From: Hoeflea sp.
Lineage (GTDB): Bacteria > Pseudomonadota > Alphaproteobacteria > Rhizobiales > Rhizobiaceae
Direction of reading: 5' to 3'
NCBI GenBank assembly: GCA_019084245.1
Contig: JAHRFE010000028.1
Span: 682,001-746,000, forward strand
DNA: 64,000 bases
Shown here: one piece after another, positions 26,373 to 36,341 of the stretch
Layout of the letters: the number at the start of each line of letters is the position of its first letter
How positions within the stretch are numbered: position 1 is the first letter of the stretch
Notes under the pieces: generated by a model
The model's database searches: none
What the model was told of the DNA's origin: nothing
Seen by the model: the letters and a program-made list of their open reading frames with translations, nothing else
Made by a program: the position numbers and the translations under genes

Positions 26373-28989
26373 TGACGATCCTCTGGGGTACGATAATGAG
26401 TTTGCGCGGCGGATTGCCTCCGGTCGCGGCCCGAACAAAATCAAGAGCCAGAACCGCCGCCTCGACGGCAGCTTGATCGGCATTGCGGTCAATTGTCAAT
26501 TCGCCCCGCTTCTTGCCGTTGATCTGAACCGGCAGAACGACCTGTTCGTCAGTCACTAGGCTGGAATCATGGTCCGGCCAGGCCGTTGTCGCCACCATGC
26601 CGTCATTGCCCAGCAATTTCCAGCATTCTTCCGCCAGATGCGGCATCATCGGCGCGATCAGCAGCACGACCATGTCAGCTGCCTGCTTGCAGGCGGATGT
26701 GAGGTCGGGGTCCGCCTTGCCGGCAGCTACATCGGACAGCGGGGCGGCGAGGGTGTTGACGAGTTCATAGAGCCGCGCCACAGCCTTGTTGAAGGCGAGC
26801 TTTTCAATGTCCTCGCCGACAGCCTTGACGGTCTTGTGGGCGTGGCGCGATACGGCCAAGGCAAGCCCTTCGGTTCCGGTCTTCGCCTCGATCCCCTTCA
26901 AATTGGCGGAGGCTTCACCGAGCAGGCGCCAGATCCTCTGGACGAAGCGGTGCGCGCCTTCGACGCCGGCCTCGGTCCAGATCACGTCACGGTCCGGCGG
27001 CGAATCCGACAGCATGAAGAAGCGCGCGGTGTCGGCGCCGTAGCTGTCGATGATGTCGTCGGGATCAACCACGTTCTTCTTCGACTTCGACATCTTTTCG
27101 ATCGAGCCGATGGTGAGCGACTCGCCGGTCCCGGCGCGCCGCGCGGTGCGAACGCCGTCGATCTCCTCGATTTCCACTTCTGCAGGCGGGACCCATTCTC
27201 CCTTGCCGCCATTCTCGGCACGATAGGTCTCGTGAACCACCATGCCTTGCGTGAACAGCCCGCGGAAGGGCTCCTTCAGATCAACATGCCCGGTCTGGCG
27301 CATGGCGCGGGTGAAGAAGCGTGAATAGAGCAGGTGCAGGATCGCATGCTCGATACCGCCGATATACTGATCCACCGGCAGCCAGGCGCTGGCAACCGCC
27401 GGATCTGTCGGGCTTGCGTGGTGCGGCGCGGTGAAACGGGCGAAATACCAGGACGAATCGACGAACGTGTCCATGGTGTCCGTTTCCCGGCGTGCGGGCT
27501 TTCCGCATGTCGGGCAATCGACATGTTTCCACGTTGGATGGTGGTCGAGCGGATTGCCCGGCTTGTCGAGCGTCACGTCGTCGGGTAGCCGCACCGGCAG
27601 ATCCTCGGCCGGTACCGGAACCACGCCGCAATCATCGCAATGGATCACGGGGATGGGCGCACCCCAGTAGCGCTGGCGGGACAGGCCCCAGTCGCGCAGG
27701 CGGTAATTGGTCCGGCGCGCGGCTTGCGGCGCGTTGCCAAGCGTCTTGCCCTCGAGACGGCTTGCAACCGCGTCAAAAGCCTGGTCCGGTGACATGCCGT
27801 CAAGTTCACGCGAATTGATCATCACGCCATCGCCGACATAGGCCGTGTCGGTGATGACGAAGCTTGCAGCATCGGCTTCCGCCGGCATCACCACCGGGGT
27901 GACCGGAAGATTGTACTTGCGGGCAAAATCAAGGTCGCGCTGGTCACCCGACGGACAGCCGAAAATTGCGCCGGTTCCATAATCCATCAGCACGAAATTG
28001 GCGATGAAGACCGGGACGGTCCAGTCCGGGTCGAGCGGATGGGTGACATTGACGGCGGTCTTGAAACCAATCTTGTCTGCGGTTTCCAGCGCCGCCAGCG
28101 ATGTGCCGGCGCGGCGGCATTGGTCGCAGAACTCGGCAATGGCCGGATCCTTGGCCGCAAGCTCCTTGGCGAGAGGATGATCGGCGGCAATCGCCATGAA
28201 GGATGCGCCATAGAGCGTGTCCGGCCTGGTGGTATAGACCTCGATGTCGGTCGCGCCGCCGGCCTCGGCTGGATTGATGATTTCCCAGCGGATGGTCAGG
28301 CCTTCGGATTTGCCGATCCAGTTCTTCTGCATCAGCCGGACTTTTTCCGGCCACTGGTCCAGTTCATCGAGCGACTGAAGCAGATCTTCGGCGAAATCGG
28401 TAATCCGGAAAAACCATTGCGTCAGTTCGCGCTGTTCGACCAGGGCGCCCGAGCGCCAGCCGCGTCCGTCGATGACCTGCTCATTGGCGAGCACGGTCAT
28501 GTCGACCGGATCCCAGTTGACCTTGGAATTGCGCCTGTAGATCAGGCCGGCTTTCAGAAAATCCAGAAACAGCGCCTGCTGCTGCGCATAATACTCGACA
28601 TCGCAAGTGGCGAATTCCCGGCTCCAGTCAAGCGACAGGCCCATGGATTTGAGCTGTTTGCGCATGGCGTCGATATTGGCGTAGGTCCAGTCGCGCGGAT
28701 GCACCTTGTTCTGGATGGCCGCGTTTTCCGCCGGCATGCCGAAGGCATCCCAGCCCATCGGATGCAGCACGTTGAAGCCGCGGGCGCGCTTGTAGCGCGC
28801 CACCACGTCGCCCATGGCATAGTTGCGCACATGGCCCATGTGAATCCGCCCGGACGGATAGGGAAACATCTCGAGCACATAGTATTTCGGATCCGGACTG
28901 TCGTTGTCCGTCTCGAAGATGCGCGCCTCTTCCCAGACCTGCTGCCAGCGGGTTTCCGCCTGTTTGGGATTGTATCGTTCCATTGCCAT
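26359..28989 (-). CDS. leuS: Leucyl-tRNA synthetase
   Basis: An 876-residue class I synthetase charging tRNA-Leu. The HIGH-type motif HMGH is at 50-53 within [19 protein letters not shown], and KMSKS is at 632-636. The CP1 editing domain ([20 protein letters not shown]) lies between them. [10 protein letters not shown] offers two ATG starts, 28989 or 28983. It is divergent from the YggS gene across about 220 bp that hold no recognisable regulatory structure. Confidence 0.98.
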   Translation of the reverse strand: MAMERYNPKQAETRWQQVWEEARIFETDNDSPDPKYYVLEMFPYPSGRIHMGHVRNYAMGDVVARYKRARGFNVLHPMGWDAFGMPAENAAIQNKVHPRDWTYANIDAMRKQLKSMGLSLDWSREFATCDVEYYAQQQALFLDFLKAGLIYRRNSKVNWDPVDMTVLANEQVIDGRGWRSGALVEQRELTQWFFRITDFAEDLLQSLDELDQWPEKVRLMQKNWIGKSEGLTIRWEIINPAEAGGATDIEVYTTRPDTLYGASFMAIAADHPLAKELAAKDPAIAEFCDQCRRAGTSLAALETADKIGFKTAVNVTHPLDPDWTVPVFIANFVLMDYGTGAIFGCPSGDQRDLDFARKYNLPVTPVVMPAEADAASFVITDTAYVGDGVMINSRELDGMSPDQAFDAVASRLEGKTLGNAPQAARRTNYRLRDWGLSRQRYWGAPIPVIHCDDCGVVPVPAEDLPVRLPDDVTLDKPGNPLDHHPTWKHVDCPTCGKPARRETDTMDTFVDSSWYFARFTAPHHASPTDPAVASAWLPVDQYIGGIEHAILHLLYSRFFTRAMRQTGHVDLKEPFRGLFTQGMVVHETYRAENGGKGEWVPPAEVEIEEIDGVRTARRAGTGESLTIGSIEKMSKSKKNVVDPDDIIDSYGADTARFFMLSDSPPDRDVIWTEAGVEGAHRFVQRIWRLLGEASANLKGIEAKTGTEGLALAVSRHAHKTVKAVGEDIEKLAFNKAVARLYELVNTLAAPLSDVAAGKADPDLTSACKQAADMVVLLIAPMMPHLAEECWKLLGNDGMVATTAWPDHDSSLVTDEQVVLPVQINGKKRGELTIDRNADQAAVEAAVLALDFVRAATGGNPPRKLIIVPQRIVNVVI

Positions 28990-29209
28990 GAAGGGTCACC
29001 AGAAAACCGTCAGATTTTGCCGCGACCTTCACCATGAAACCCGGCAAGCGTCAACCATTGAGCCGTCCGTGAGCCGAAGTTCCGGCGCAATGATGTGACC
29101 TGACCTGCCGATGGCGCGACAAAGCGGCCAGCCGCTGATAGATTGGCAAGGTCCTCCGGCTGCGGTAACACCGGGTGGTAAATCTGAAGGCAATGGAAGG
29201 AAGCAACGC

Positions 29210-29878
29210 TTGGACGTGCGGGATAATCTTGAAAAAGTGCGGGCGGCAATTGCCGCGGCGGCAGTTGAGGCCGATCGTAAGCCGGATTCGGTTCGGCTGG
29301 TGGCGGTCTCAAAGACGAAGCCCGCCGAGGACATCAGGCTGGTGATTGAAGCCGGACAACGGATCTTCGGTGAAAATCGCGTTCAGGAAGCCCAATCCAA
29401 ATGGCCCGGGCTGAAGGCCGAAACGCCTGATCTGGAACTCCATCTCATCGGACCGCTGCAATCCAACAAGACCGCTGACGCCGTGGCGCTGTTCGATGTG
29501 ATCCAGACCGTCGACCGGGAGAAGATCGCGCGGGAAATCGCCCGGGAAATCGAGAAGCAGGGCAAGAGCCCCCGTCTTTATGTTCAGGTCAACACCGGGT
29601 CGGAACCGCAAAAGGCCGGGATAGAACCGGATCAGGCGGATGCATTCCTTGCGTTGTGCCGCACCGAGCTGGGTCTCACCATCACCGGGCTGATGTGCAT
29701 CCCGCCGGTGGATGAGAATCCCGGACCGCATTTTGCCCTGCTCTCCAAAATTGCCCGGGAAAATGGCATCGAGACCCTGTCGATGGGCATGTCGGATGAT
29801 TTCGAGACGGCGATCGGCTTCGGCGCAACGGAGGTTCGGATCGGATCTGCAATTTTTGGCGCGCGCTCATCGACGTGA
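29210..29878 (+). CDS. YggS/PROSC-family pyridoxal phosphate homeostasis protein
   Basis: A 222-residue PLP-binding single barrel protein of the YggS/PLPBP family, which buffers free PLP and affects amino acid and vitamin B6 balance. The PLP lysine is K35 in LVAVSKTKP; GENRVQEAQSKW and LIGPLQSNK, plus the C-terminal MGMSDDFETAIGFGATEVRIG motif, are typical. The start is probably TTG 29210, as GGAAGGAAG lies six bases upstream; an in-frame extension to 29111 has no such support. Confidence 0.92.
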   Translation: MDVRDNLEKVRAAIAAAAVEADRKPDSVRLVAVSKTKPAEDIRLVIEAGQRIFGENRVQEAQSKWPGLKAETPDLELHLIGPLQSNKTADAVALFDVIQTVDREKIAREIAREIEKQGKSPRLYVQVNTGSEPQKAGIEPDQADAFLALCRTELGLTITGLMCIPPVDENPGPHFALLSKIARENGIETLSMGMSDDFETAIGFGATEVRIGSAIFGARSST

Positions 29879-29901
29879 TGGGATCTGGTGGTGTGACCGA
29901 A

Positions 29902-29919
29902 ACAGATGCTAACATCTGT
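29902..29919. repeat. Perfect 7-bp dyad between yggS and prpE
   Basis: ACAGATG (29902-29908) and CATCTGT (29913-29919) pair perfectly around CTAA, 24 bases after the yggS-family stop and about 140 bases before prpE. It could be a weak terminator hairpin or an operator for prpE. The rest of the 181-bp gap shows no clear promoter. Confidence 0.45.
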
Positions 29920-30059
29920 CAGGACAAATTGCCCCACTAGTCCAAGGTCTAGTTTCCCGAGCGGATGGAGGCCCCTAGGGTGCCGCACATTCGGGACATC
30001 GCAGGCCTGGACGTTGGATTGCCGGCGCCGCGATGCGGGGTTTTAGGGAGGACATGATC

Positions 30060-31970
30060 ATGTCGAGCAGCTATGCCGAGGTCTACAAGAGCTGGCAGGA
30101 GGATCCGGAAGGATTCTGGATGACTCAGGCCGCGGCGCTTGATTGGTTTGAGCCCCCCAAGACAGCCTTTGATCCAAAGGCCGGCGCCTATGGCCGATGG
30201 TTCCCGGACGGGGTGACCAACACCTGCCACAACTGCCTGGACCGTCATGTGGCGTCGGGCCGCGGCGAACAGGCCGCGATCATCTATGACAGCCCGATCA
30301 CCGGCGCCAAGCGCACCATAAGCTATGCCGCCATGCTGGCGGAGGTCGAGGCCTTTGCCTCGGCGCTTGCCGACAAGGGAATCGTCAAGGGTGACAGGGT
30401 TGTCCTTTATATGCCGATGGTGCCCGAAGCGATTGTCGCCATGCTCGCCTGCGCGCGGCTTGGCGCAATCCATTCGGTCGTTTTCGGCGGCTTCGCGGCC
30501 TCGGAACTGGCCACCCGCATCGACGACAGCCGGGCCAAGCTCGTGGTGACCGCGTCCTGCGGCATCGAACCAGGACGGATCGTCGCCTACAAGCCGCTGC
30601 TCGATGCAGCCATCGAGCATTGCCGCCACAAGCCTGACGCGACCATCGTTCTGCAACGCGAGCAGCATCGCTGCGAGCTGATCGACGGCCGGGATTTTGA
30701 TTACGCGGAGCTGATCAAGGCCAATGCAGGGCGCAGGATCGCCTGCACGCCGGTTTCGGCGACTGATCCGCTTTATATCCTCTACACTTCCGGAACCACC
30801 GGCCAGCCCAAGGGCGTGGTGCGCGACAATGGCGGCCACATGGTAGCGCTCGAATGGTCCATGCATGCGATGTACGGGCTCAAGCCGGGCGAAGTGTTCT
30901 GGGCCGCCTCCGACATCGGCTGGGTGGTGGGCCATTCCTATATCGTTTACGCGCCGCTTTTGCATGGCAACACCACCATCGTGTTCGAGGGCAAGCCTGT
31001 GGGCACGCCCGATGCCGGTACGTTCTGGCGGGTGATCGCCGAGCATGATGTCGCGGTGCTGTTCACCGCGCCGACCGCGTTCCGCGCCATTCGCAAGGAA
31101 GACCCGCCAGGAAGCCTGATCGGCAATTACGATCTGTCAGGCTTCCGGGCGCTGTTCCTGGCCGGCGAGCGGGCCGATCCGGACACGATCCAGTGGGCCG
31201 AGCGGGTGCTTAAAGTTCCTGTCATCGACCACTGGTGGCAGACCGAAACCGGCTGGACCATCGCCGGCAACCCGATGGGCCTGGGCCTGTTGCCGGTCAA
31301 ATATGGCTCTCCCGCGGTTCCGATGCCGGGCTACGATGTCCAGGTGATTGACGATGCGGGCCATCCGGTGCCTGCCGGAACGCTGGGCAATGTCGTGGTC
31401 AAGCTGCCGCTGCCGCCGGGCTGTCTGCCGACGCTCTGGAATGCCGAAGAACGCTTCCATGAGTCCTACCTCGCGGAGTTTCCGGGTTTCTACAAAACCG
31501 CCGATGCGGGTTTTGTCGATGAGGACGGCTATCTGTTCATCATGGCGCGGACCGACGACATCATCAATGTGGCGGGCCACCGCTTGTCGACAGGCGGCAT
31601 GGAAGAAGCGGTTTCCGGCCATCCCGATGTCGCCGAATGCGCTGTCATCGGCATTGCCGACAGCATGAAGGGACAGATCCCGGCGGGCTTCATCGTGATC
31701 AACTCCGGCGTCGACAAGAGCGACGAGGAGATCGAGAAGGAAGTCGTGAAGCTGGTGCGCGACCAGATCGGTCCGGTGGCGGCGTTCAAGATGGTCATGG
31801 TGGTCAAACGCCTTCCCAAGACCCGGTCAGGCAAGATCCTGCGCGCAACCATGCAGAAGATCGCCGACGGCGAAGACTGGAAGATGCCGGCCACCATTGA
31901 TGATCCTGGCATTCTGGATGAAATCAGCGAAGTGATGGCCAAGCACGGGATCGCCAGAAAGGGCGATTGA
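30060..31970 (+). CDS. prpE: Propionyl-CoA synthetase (acyl-CoA synthetase family)
   Basis: A 636-residue AMP-forming acyl-CoA synthetase resembling PrpE more than Acs. The adenylation P-loop is YTSGTTGQPKG, the ARTDD hinge precedes NVAGHRLSTGGMEE, and the acetylation-regulated catalytic lysine is K592 in TRSGKIL, so the enzyme may be controlled by Lys acylation. Codons at 30033 and 30054 are in frame; GGAGG at 30047-30051 best suits ATG 30060. No methylcitrate genes are nearby, so propionate may instead feed the methylmalonyl-CoA route. Confidence 0.9.
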   Translation: MSSSYAEVYKSWQEDPEGFWMTQAAALDWFEPPKTAFDPKAGAYGRWFPDGVTNTCHNCLDRHVASGRGEQAAIIYDSPITGAKRTISYAAMLAEVEAFASALADKGIVKGDRVVLYMPMVPEAIVAMLACARLGAIHSVVFGGFAASELATRIDDSRAKLVVTASCGIEPGRIVAYKPLLDAAIEHCRHKPDATIVLQREQHRCELIDGRDFDYAELIKANAGRRIACTPVSATDPLYILYTSGTTGQPKGVVRDNGGHMVALEWSMHAMYGLKPGEVFWAASDIGWVVGHSYIVYAPLLHGNTTIVFEGKPVGTPDAGTFWRVIAEHDVAVLFTAPTAFRAIRKEDPPGSLIGNYDLSGFRALFLAGERADPDTIQWAERVLKVPVIDHWWQTETGWTIAGNPMGLGLLPVKYGSPAVPMPGYDVQVIDDAGHPVPAGTLGNVVVKLPLPPGCLPTLWNAEERFHESYLAEFPGFYKTADAGFVDEDGYLFIMARTDDIINVAGHRLSTGGMEEAVSGHPDVAECAVIGIADSMKGQIPAGFIVINSGVDKSDEEIEKEVVKLVRDQIGPVAAFKMVMVVKRLPKTRSGKILRATMQKIADGEDWKMPATIDDPGILDEISEVMAKHGIARKGD

Positions 31971-32125
31971 CCTTGCCTTCCAGCCGGGTCACTGTCGCGC
32001 CCGCGCGACTGGTTACCGGCCTGAACATCGACTTGGGACCAGGATTATCGGGTGCACGATATCAATGAGTTAAAGCGTCTTCGTCTCTCCCAGGCGATGA
32101 ATGGCGCTGCATGGAAGGAAAGACT

Positions 32126-32911
32126 ATGAGACTGGACGGACGAACAGCCATCGTAACCGGCGGCGCCAAGGGTATCGGGCTGGCGATCGTGCGGCGCCTG
32201 GCCGCCGAGGGCGCCCGCGTGATGATCGCCGATATTGATGAAGCGGCCGGCGCCGCTGCGGTGGAAACGGCATCAAGCGACGGAGAGGTCCGGTTTACTG
32301 CAACCGACGTGTCCGAGAGGCTGGATGTCCACAATCTGGTGGCCAAGACGATTGATGCCTTCGGCTCCATCAATGCGCTGGTCAACAATGCCGGCATCGT
32401 CCACGCCGCGGATTTTCTCGACCTCAAGGAAGAAGATTTCGACCGGGTCATGGGGGTCAATCTCAAGAGCGTGCTCCTGTGCGGCCAGGCCGTGGCGCGG
32501 CACATGGTGGACCAGATCGGCAAGGGCGAGGAGCCCGGCTCGATCGTCAACATGTCCTCGATCAACGACACCTTCGCGATCGCCAACCAGGTTCCTTATT
32601 CCGTGTCAAAGGGTGGCGTGAGCCAGATGACCAAGGTGATGGCGCTGTCGCTTGCGCCCCACGGTATCCGGGTAAATTCTGTCGGGCCCGGCTCGATCAT
32701 GACCGACATGCTGGCCTCCGTCGCTGACAATCCTGAAGCGAAAACCAGGATACTGTCGCGCACGCCGCTGGGCCGAATCGGCGAACCGTCCGAGATAGCC
32801 TCAGTGGTGGCTTTCCTGCTTTCCTCGGATGCAAGCTATGTCACCGGCCAGACAATTTATGCAGATGGCGGACGCATGCCGCTGAATTATACGGTTCCGG
32901 TCAAGGAATAG
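32126..32911 (+). CDS. Short-chain dehydrogenase/reductase (FabG-like)
   Basis: A 261-residue classical SDR. The NAD(P) loop TGGAKGIG is at 11-18, NNAG at 87-90, and the catalytic set S144/S145, Y158 and K162 is seen in NMSSIND and PYSVSKGG. The C-terminal region has the usual GPGSIMTDML and DASYVTGQTIYADGG segments. The substrate is not predictable. An in-frame ATG at 32111 exists, but AAGGAAAG just upstream favours 32126. It follows prpE by 155 bp and may be a separate unit. Confidence 0.9.
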   Translation: MRLDGRTAIVTGGAKGIGLAIVRRLAAEGARVMIADIDEAAGAAAVETASSDGEVRFTATDVSERLDVHNLVAKTIDAFGSINALVNNAGIVHAADFLDLKEEDFDRVMGVNLKSVLLCGQAVARHMVDQIGKGEEPGSIVNMSSINDTFAIANQVPYSVSKGGVSQMTKVMALSLAPHGIRVNSVGPGSIMTDMLASVADNPEAKTRILSRTPLGRIGEPSEIASVVAFLLSSDASYVTGQTIYADGGRMPLNYTVPVKE

Positions 32912-32965
32912 CAGACCCATAAGGCCCGCGAGGGCGGGGCCAAGCCGGGACAGGCAAAACAGAAT

Positions 32966-32996
32966 CTTCGCCTCACGCCGAATCGGTGGGGCGAAG
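32966..32996. terminator. Possible bidirectional terminator hairpin
   Basis: CTTCGCC (32966-32972) pairs with GGCGAAG (32990-32996) across 17 bases, between the SDR gene and the convergent nuclease gene. The loop is long and no strong T-tract follows, so this is tentative. Confidence 0.35.
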
Positions 32997-33037
32997 GTCT
33001 TCAGGGAACACGCTCACAACCTCACGTTTGCGCAGAA

Positions 33038-33505
33038 TTAGTCGCAGCTTGGCTTTTCGCGCCTGCCGCCCTCATAAGGCGTCGCCAGTCCGCTTTCGAG
33101 CATGGCCGTGGCAACATCCTGGGTGCCTGCCTTGAGATCCGCGAGAACCCGGCCGTAGTACTTCCCGCCGGAGACATTGATCAGGTCGACTGTTGTAAAG
33201 CCCGATACAAGCCGCTCAAGCTCGCTGCGCGCCCGGTCGGCAGCCAGGCGCTCGGCCGAACACCGCGAACGGCGTTCCGGCGCATCGATTCCGCGCAGCC
33301 TCACCGAAACCCGCACTGCATGGCCCGGCCAGGGATGGGCATCCACCACAAGCGTATCACCATCAATGATCTTGATGATGCGCGCCGACACCGGCCCGGC
33401 GACGCTGCGCCACGGGTTCTCGGTTGCAAGAGCTACATTGATCAAAGCCAGGCCCAGACATAGAGCAATGGTGATGACAGATATTAAGGATCGGGCGATT
33501 CCCAT
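33038..33505 (-). CDS. Secreted staphylococcal-nuclease-like (SNase/TNase) protein
   Basis: A 155-residue exported nuclease-fold protein. A signal peptide covers about residues 1-28 (ISVITIALCLGLALINVALA). The SNase domain has the Ca-binding DGDT (D48, D50), RLRGIDAPER with Arg71 and Glu77 in the catalytic positions, and Arg119 in YYGRVLADL; so the full catalytic set of the family appears present. It probably degrades extracellular or periplasmic nucleic acid. It converges on the SDR gene. Confidence 0.88.
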   Translation of the reverse strand: MGIARSLISVITIALCLGLALINVALATENPWRSVAGPVSARIIKIIDGDTLVVDAHPWPGHAVRVSVRLRGIDAPERRSRCSAERLAADRARSELERLVSGFTTVDLINVSGGKYYGRVLADLKAGTQDVATAMLESGLATPYEGGRREKPSCD

Positions 33506-33554
33506 GATAGAGGAATATATTCCTTTATCATTGCTGTATCAACAACCATGAACC

Positions 33555-33818
33555 CTAAAAATCGATGGCACGGCCATTGATTTCCCAGTCACCGAACCGT
33601 GCCGGGTCTGCGCCGCCGCGGCCGCCGATTTCCCTTTCGGCGCGGAGAGCCTCGTCCTTGTGCGCCTGGCGCCTGGCTTCCGCCTCGGCTAGGGCGCGCT
33701 GGGCTGCCGGGCTGAGCACACGCTCAGACGCACCGTGATTTGCCACTGCGTCTGAGGAATCGGCGCTAGCGTCTGGTGCATTCTCGGCGCTCGTGCCGGG
33801 CTCGGGATTCGTGGTCAT
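33555..33818 (-). CDS. DUF1674 protein, SDHAF4-like succinate dehydrogenase assembly factor
   Basis: A small protein of about 87 residues. The C-terminus IGGRGGADPARFGDWEINGR followed by AIDF is the DUF1674 signature shared with mitochondrial SDHAF4/Sdh8, which binds flavinylated SdhA during assembly. The N-terminal half is acidic and low complexity. In-frame codons reach 33998, but ATG 33818 with GGAG upstream gives a normal length. It lies 50 bases upstream of the nuclease gene; no sdh genes are in the window. Confidence 0.85.
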   Translation of the reverse strand: MTTNPEPGTSAENAPDASADSSDAVANHGASERVLSPAAQRALAEAEARRQAHKDEALRAEREIGGRGGADPARFGDWEINGRAIDF

Positions 33819-33945
33819 GGGGCTTGCTCCGCCGGATTGGCCGTCACATTGAAGAATAGCTTGAAACACCCCATGTTTATCGCCACAAGCGACAAAAACC
33901 AAATCGCTGTCGACGGACAATTGGTCGCTGGAAAGGATGACAGGC

Positions 33946-34866
33946 ATGAACCTTGTTCGCACTGCCATGTTGATTGCATTGATGACCGCCCTTTTCATGG
34001 GCGTGGGTTACCTGATCGGCGGCGCCGGGGGGATGATGATCGCGTTCTTTGTCGCCGCGGCGATGAACCTGTTTTCCTACTGGAATTCCGACAAGATGGT
34101 GCTGCGCATGCATCATGCCGTCGAGGTGGATCAACGCACCGCGCCCGAATTCTATCAGATCGTCGCCGATCTGGCGCAGAATGCCGGGCTTCCGATGCCG
34201 AAGGTCTTTGTCATCCGCAACGCGCAGCCCAATGCCTTTGCCACCGGTCGCAATCCGGAGAATGCCGCGGTCGCGGCCTCCACCGGGCTTCTGGAAGCCT
34301 TGACCGATGAAGAAGTGGCCGCCGTGATGGCGCATGAGTTGGCGCATGTGCAGAACCGCGATACGCTGATCATGACCATCACCGCGACGCTGGCCGGGGC
34401 AATTTCCATGCTGGGCAATTTCGCCTTCTTTTTCGGAGGCAACCGCAACAATAACAACCCGCTGGGCTTCATTGGCGTGCTGGTGGCGATGCTGGTTGCC
34501 CCGTTTGCCGCCATGCTGGTGCAGATGACCATCAGCCGGACCCGGGAATATGCCGCCGACCGGCGCGGCGCAGAGATCTGCGGCAATCCGCTGTGGCTGG
34601 CCTCGGCCTTGCGGAAGATTGCCATGGGGGCCGGCCGCATCGTCAACGAGGACGCCGAACGCAATCCGGCCACGGCGCACATGTTCATCATCAATCCTCT
34701 GAATGGCCAGCGCATGGACAGCCTTTTCTCCACCCATCCGGCCACGGAAAACCGCATCGCAGCGCTGGAGGCGATGGTGGAGGAGTTTGCGCCGGTGCGG
34801 CCGCAGCCATCCGGACCCGGTCCCTGGGGCCGTGATGGCAAGGTCTCCAAGGGACCGTGGTCTTGA
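33946..34866 (+). CDS. htpX: HtpX membrane zinc metalloprotease
   Basis: A 306-residue M48 protease for membrane protein quality control. Two N-terminal helices ([18 protein letters not shown] and [15 protein letters not shown]) precede the zinc motif HELAH at 130-134; the third ligand Glu lies in [14 protein letters not shown], and two further helices sit between them. AAGGA at 33933-33937 supports ATG 33946 over the in-frame ATG at 33937. Its stop overlaps the start of rsmB. It is divergent from the DUF1674 gene. Confidence 0.95.
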   Translation: MNLVRTAMLIALMTALFMGVGYLIGGAGGMMIAFFVAAAMNLFSYWNSDKMVLRMHHAVEVDQRTAPEFYQIVADLAQNAGLPMPKVFVIRNAQPNAFATGRNPENAAVAASTGLLEALTDEEVAAVMAHELAHVQNRDTLIMTITATLAGAISMLGNFAFFFGGNRNNNNPLGFIGVLVAMLVAPFAAMLVQMTISRTREYAADRRGAEICGNPLWLASALRKIAMGAGRIVNEDAERNPATAHMFIINPLNGQRMDSLFSTHPATENRIAALEAMVEEFAPVRPQPSGPGPWGRDGKVSKGPWS

Positions 34867-36248
34867 GCGGCGCCCGGTCTGCCAGAGCGCGTTCGAGACC
34901 TGAAAACCATGAAAATCGCCGCGGGCCGACCGATTTGAAGCCTGGTCTCGCAGCCCGGCAGGCGGCTTCGCGGCTCCTGTCGGCGGTGACCGAAAGCCGC
35001 GCCTCGCTCGACGGGCTGCTCGATCCGGCAGGCGGAAATCCGGCCTTCACCAATCTTGGCGATCAGGACCGGTTGCTGGTGCGGGCAATTCTGCTGTCAG
35101 CGCTGCGGCATCTGAGGGTGATTGACGCCTTCATCGACAGGCTGGTCGACAATCCGCTGCCCGATGGCGCCCGGGCCCTGCGCCAGGTGCTGCGCGTCGC
35201 CGCCGCGCAGATCCTTTATCTTGACGTGCCCGACCGGGCCGCGGTGGACCTGGCCGTCACCCAGGCGGATTCCGATCCCCGCAACCGGCGCTTTGCCGGG
35301 CTGGTCAATGCCCTGTTGCGGCGTATGGCGCGGGAGAAGAATGTTCTGCTTCCGGTCGTCGCTGCCGAGACGCCCGACTTTCCGGACTGGTTCGAGGACC
35401 GGCTCAGGTCGAGCTATGGGGCCGACGCGGCTGCCATCCTGAAAATCCTGTCGGAACCGCCGGCGATCGACTTGACGGTCAAGTCCGATGCCGCGGGCTG
35501 GGCCGAACGGCTGGGCGGACTGGTGCTGCCGACGGGTTCCGTCCGCATCGGACGGCCGGAGGGTCCGGTGTCGGGCCTTGCAGGTTTTGCGGATGGCGAA
35601 TGGTGGGTCCAGGATGCGGCCGCCAGCATTCCGGCTCAATTGTTTTCGAAACTTGATGGTCTCGAGATTGTCGACCTGTGTGCTGCGCCGGGTGGCAAGA
35701 CCGCGCAATTGGCGCTTGCCGGGGCGAAAGTGACGGCCTGCGACCAGTCCGCCAACCGGCTCGAGCGCTTGCGCGGCAATCTGGAGAGGCTTGGTCTTGA
35801 TGTGGAAACCCGGTTGAGCCGAGCCCAGGACCTGGCGGCGCCGGACGGATTTGACGGCGTGCTTCTCGATGCGCCGTGCTCGTCGACCGGTACGGTCCGT
35901 CGCCATCCCGACATTCCCTACACCAAGACGCCCGAAGACATCATGCGCCTGGCGCAGGTGCAGCGCGACCTGCTCGATCATGCCGCAAGCCTGGTGCGTC
36001 CCGAAGGCGAGCTGGTGTTTTCCAATTGCTCGCTCGACCCGCAGGAGGGCGAGGAAATGGTGGCCGGCTTCCTGGCCGATCATCCGTCCTGGAAAATCAA
36101 GCCTGTCGATCCGACGCGCTGGCCCGGGCTTGAGACGGCGATCACGCCTTTGGGCGAAGTCCGGACCCATCCGGCGATGCTCGGTCATGAAGATGCGCGG
36201 CTTGCCGGTCTGGACGGGTTTTATGCCGTCGTCTTGACACGCCGGTAA
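34857..36248 (+). CDS. rsmB: RsmB-type rRNA 5-methylcytosine methyltransferase (NOL1/NOP2/Sun)
   Basis: A 463-residue enzyme expected to methylate a cytosine in 16S rRNA (C967 in E. coli). An N-terminal NusB-like domain spans about 30-150; the SAM loop is [14 protein letters not shown], and the two cysteines of the mechanism are C341 (DAPCSSTG) and C391 ([12 protein letters not shown]). The GTG start lies within the last codons of htpX (10-base overlap). A heparinase-like gene and purH follow on the same strand. Confidence 0.93.
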   Translation: MVLSGARSARARSRPENHENRRGPTDLKPGLAARQAASRLLSAVTESRASLDGLLDPAGGNPAFTNLGDQDRLLVRAILLSALRHLRVIDAFIDRLVDNPLPDGARALRQVLRVAAAQILYLDVPDRAAVDLAVTQADSDPRNRRFAGLVNALLRRMAREKNVLLPVVAAETPDFPDWFEDRLRSSYGADAAAILKILSEPPAIDLTVKSDAAGWAERLGGLVLPTGSVRIGRPEGPVSGLAGFADGEWWVQDAAASIPAQLFSKLDGLEIVDLCAAPGGKTAQLALAGAKVTACDQSANRLERLRGNLERLGLDVETRLSRAQDLAAPDGFDGVLLDAPCSSTGTVRRHPDIPYTKTPEDIMRLAQVQRDLLDHAASLVRPEGELVFSNCSLDPQEGEEMVAGFLADHPSWKIKPVDPTRWPGLETAITPLGEVRTHPAMLGHEDARLAGLDGFYAVVLTRR

Positions 36249-36341
36249 GGGTTTGGGCGATAAATCGGGCCAGCTGAACTGTCTGCTGGGCAAATTTGCC
36301 TTCTCCCGCCACATTAGCAGCAGTTGAACAATTAACCCACT

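Noticed and set aside
28039-29037. A 332-codon plus-strand frame antisense to leuS
   Set aside because: It mirrors leuS codons and has low-complexity His/Arg-rich composition; no homology-like motifs.
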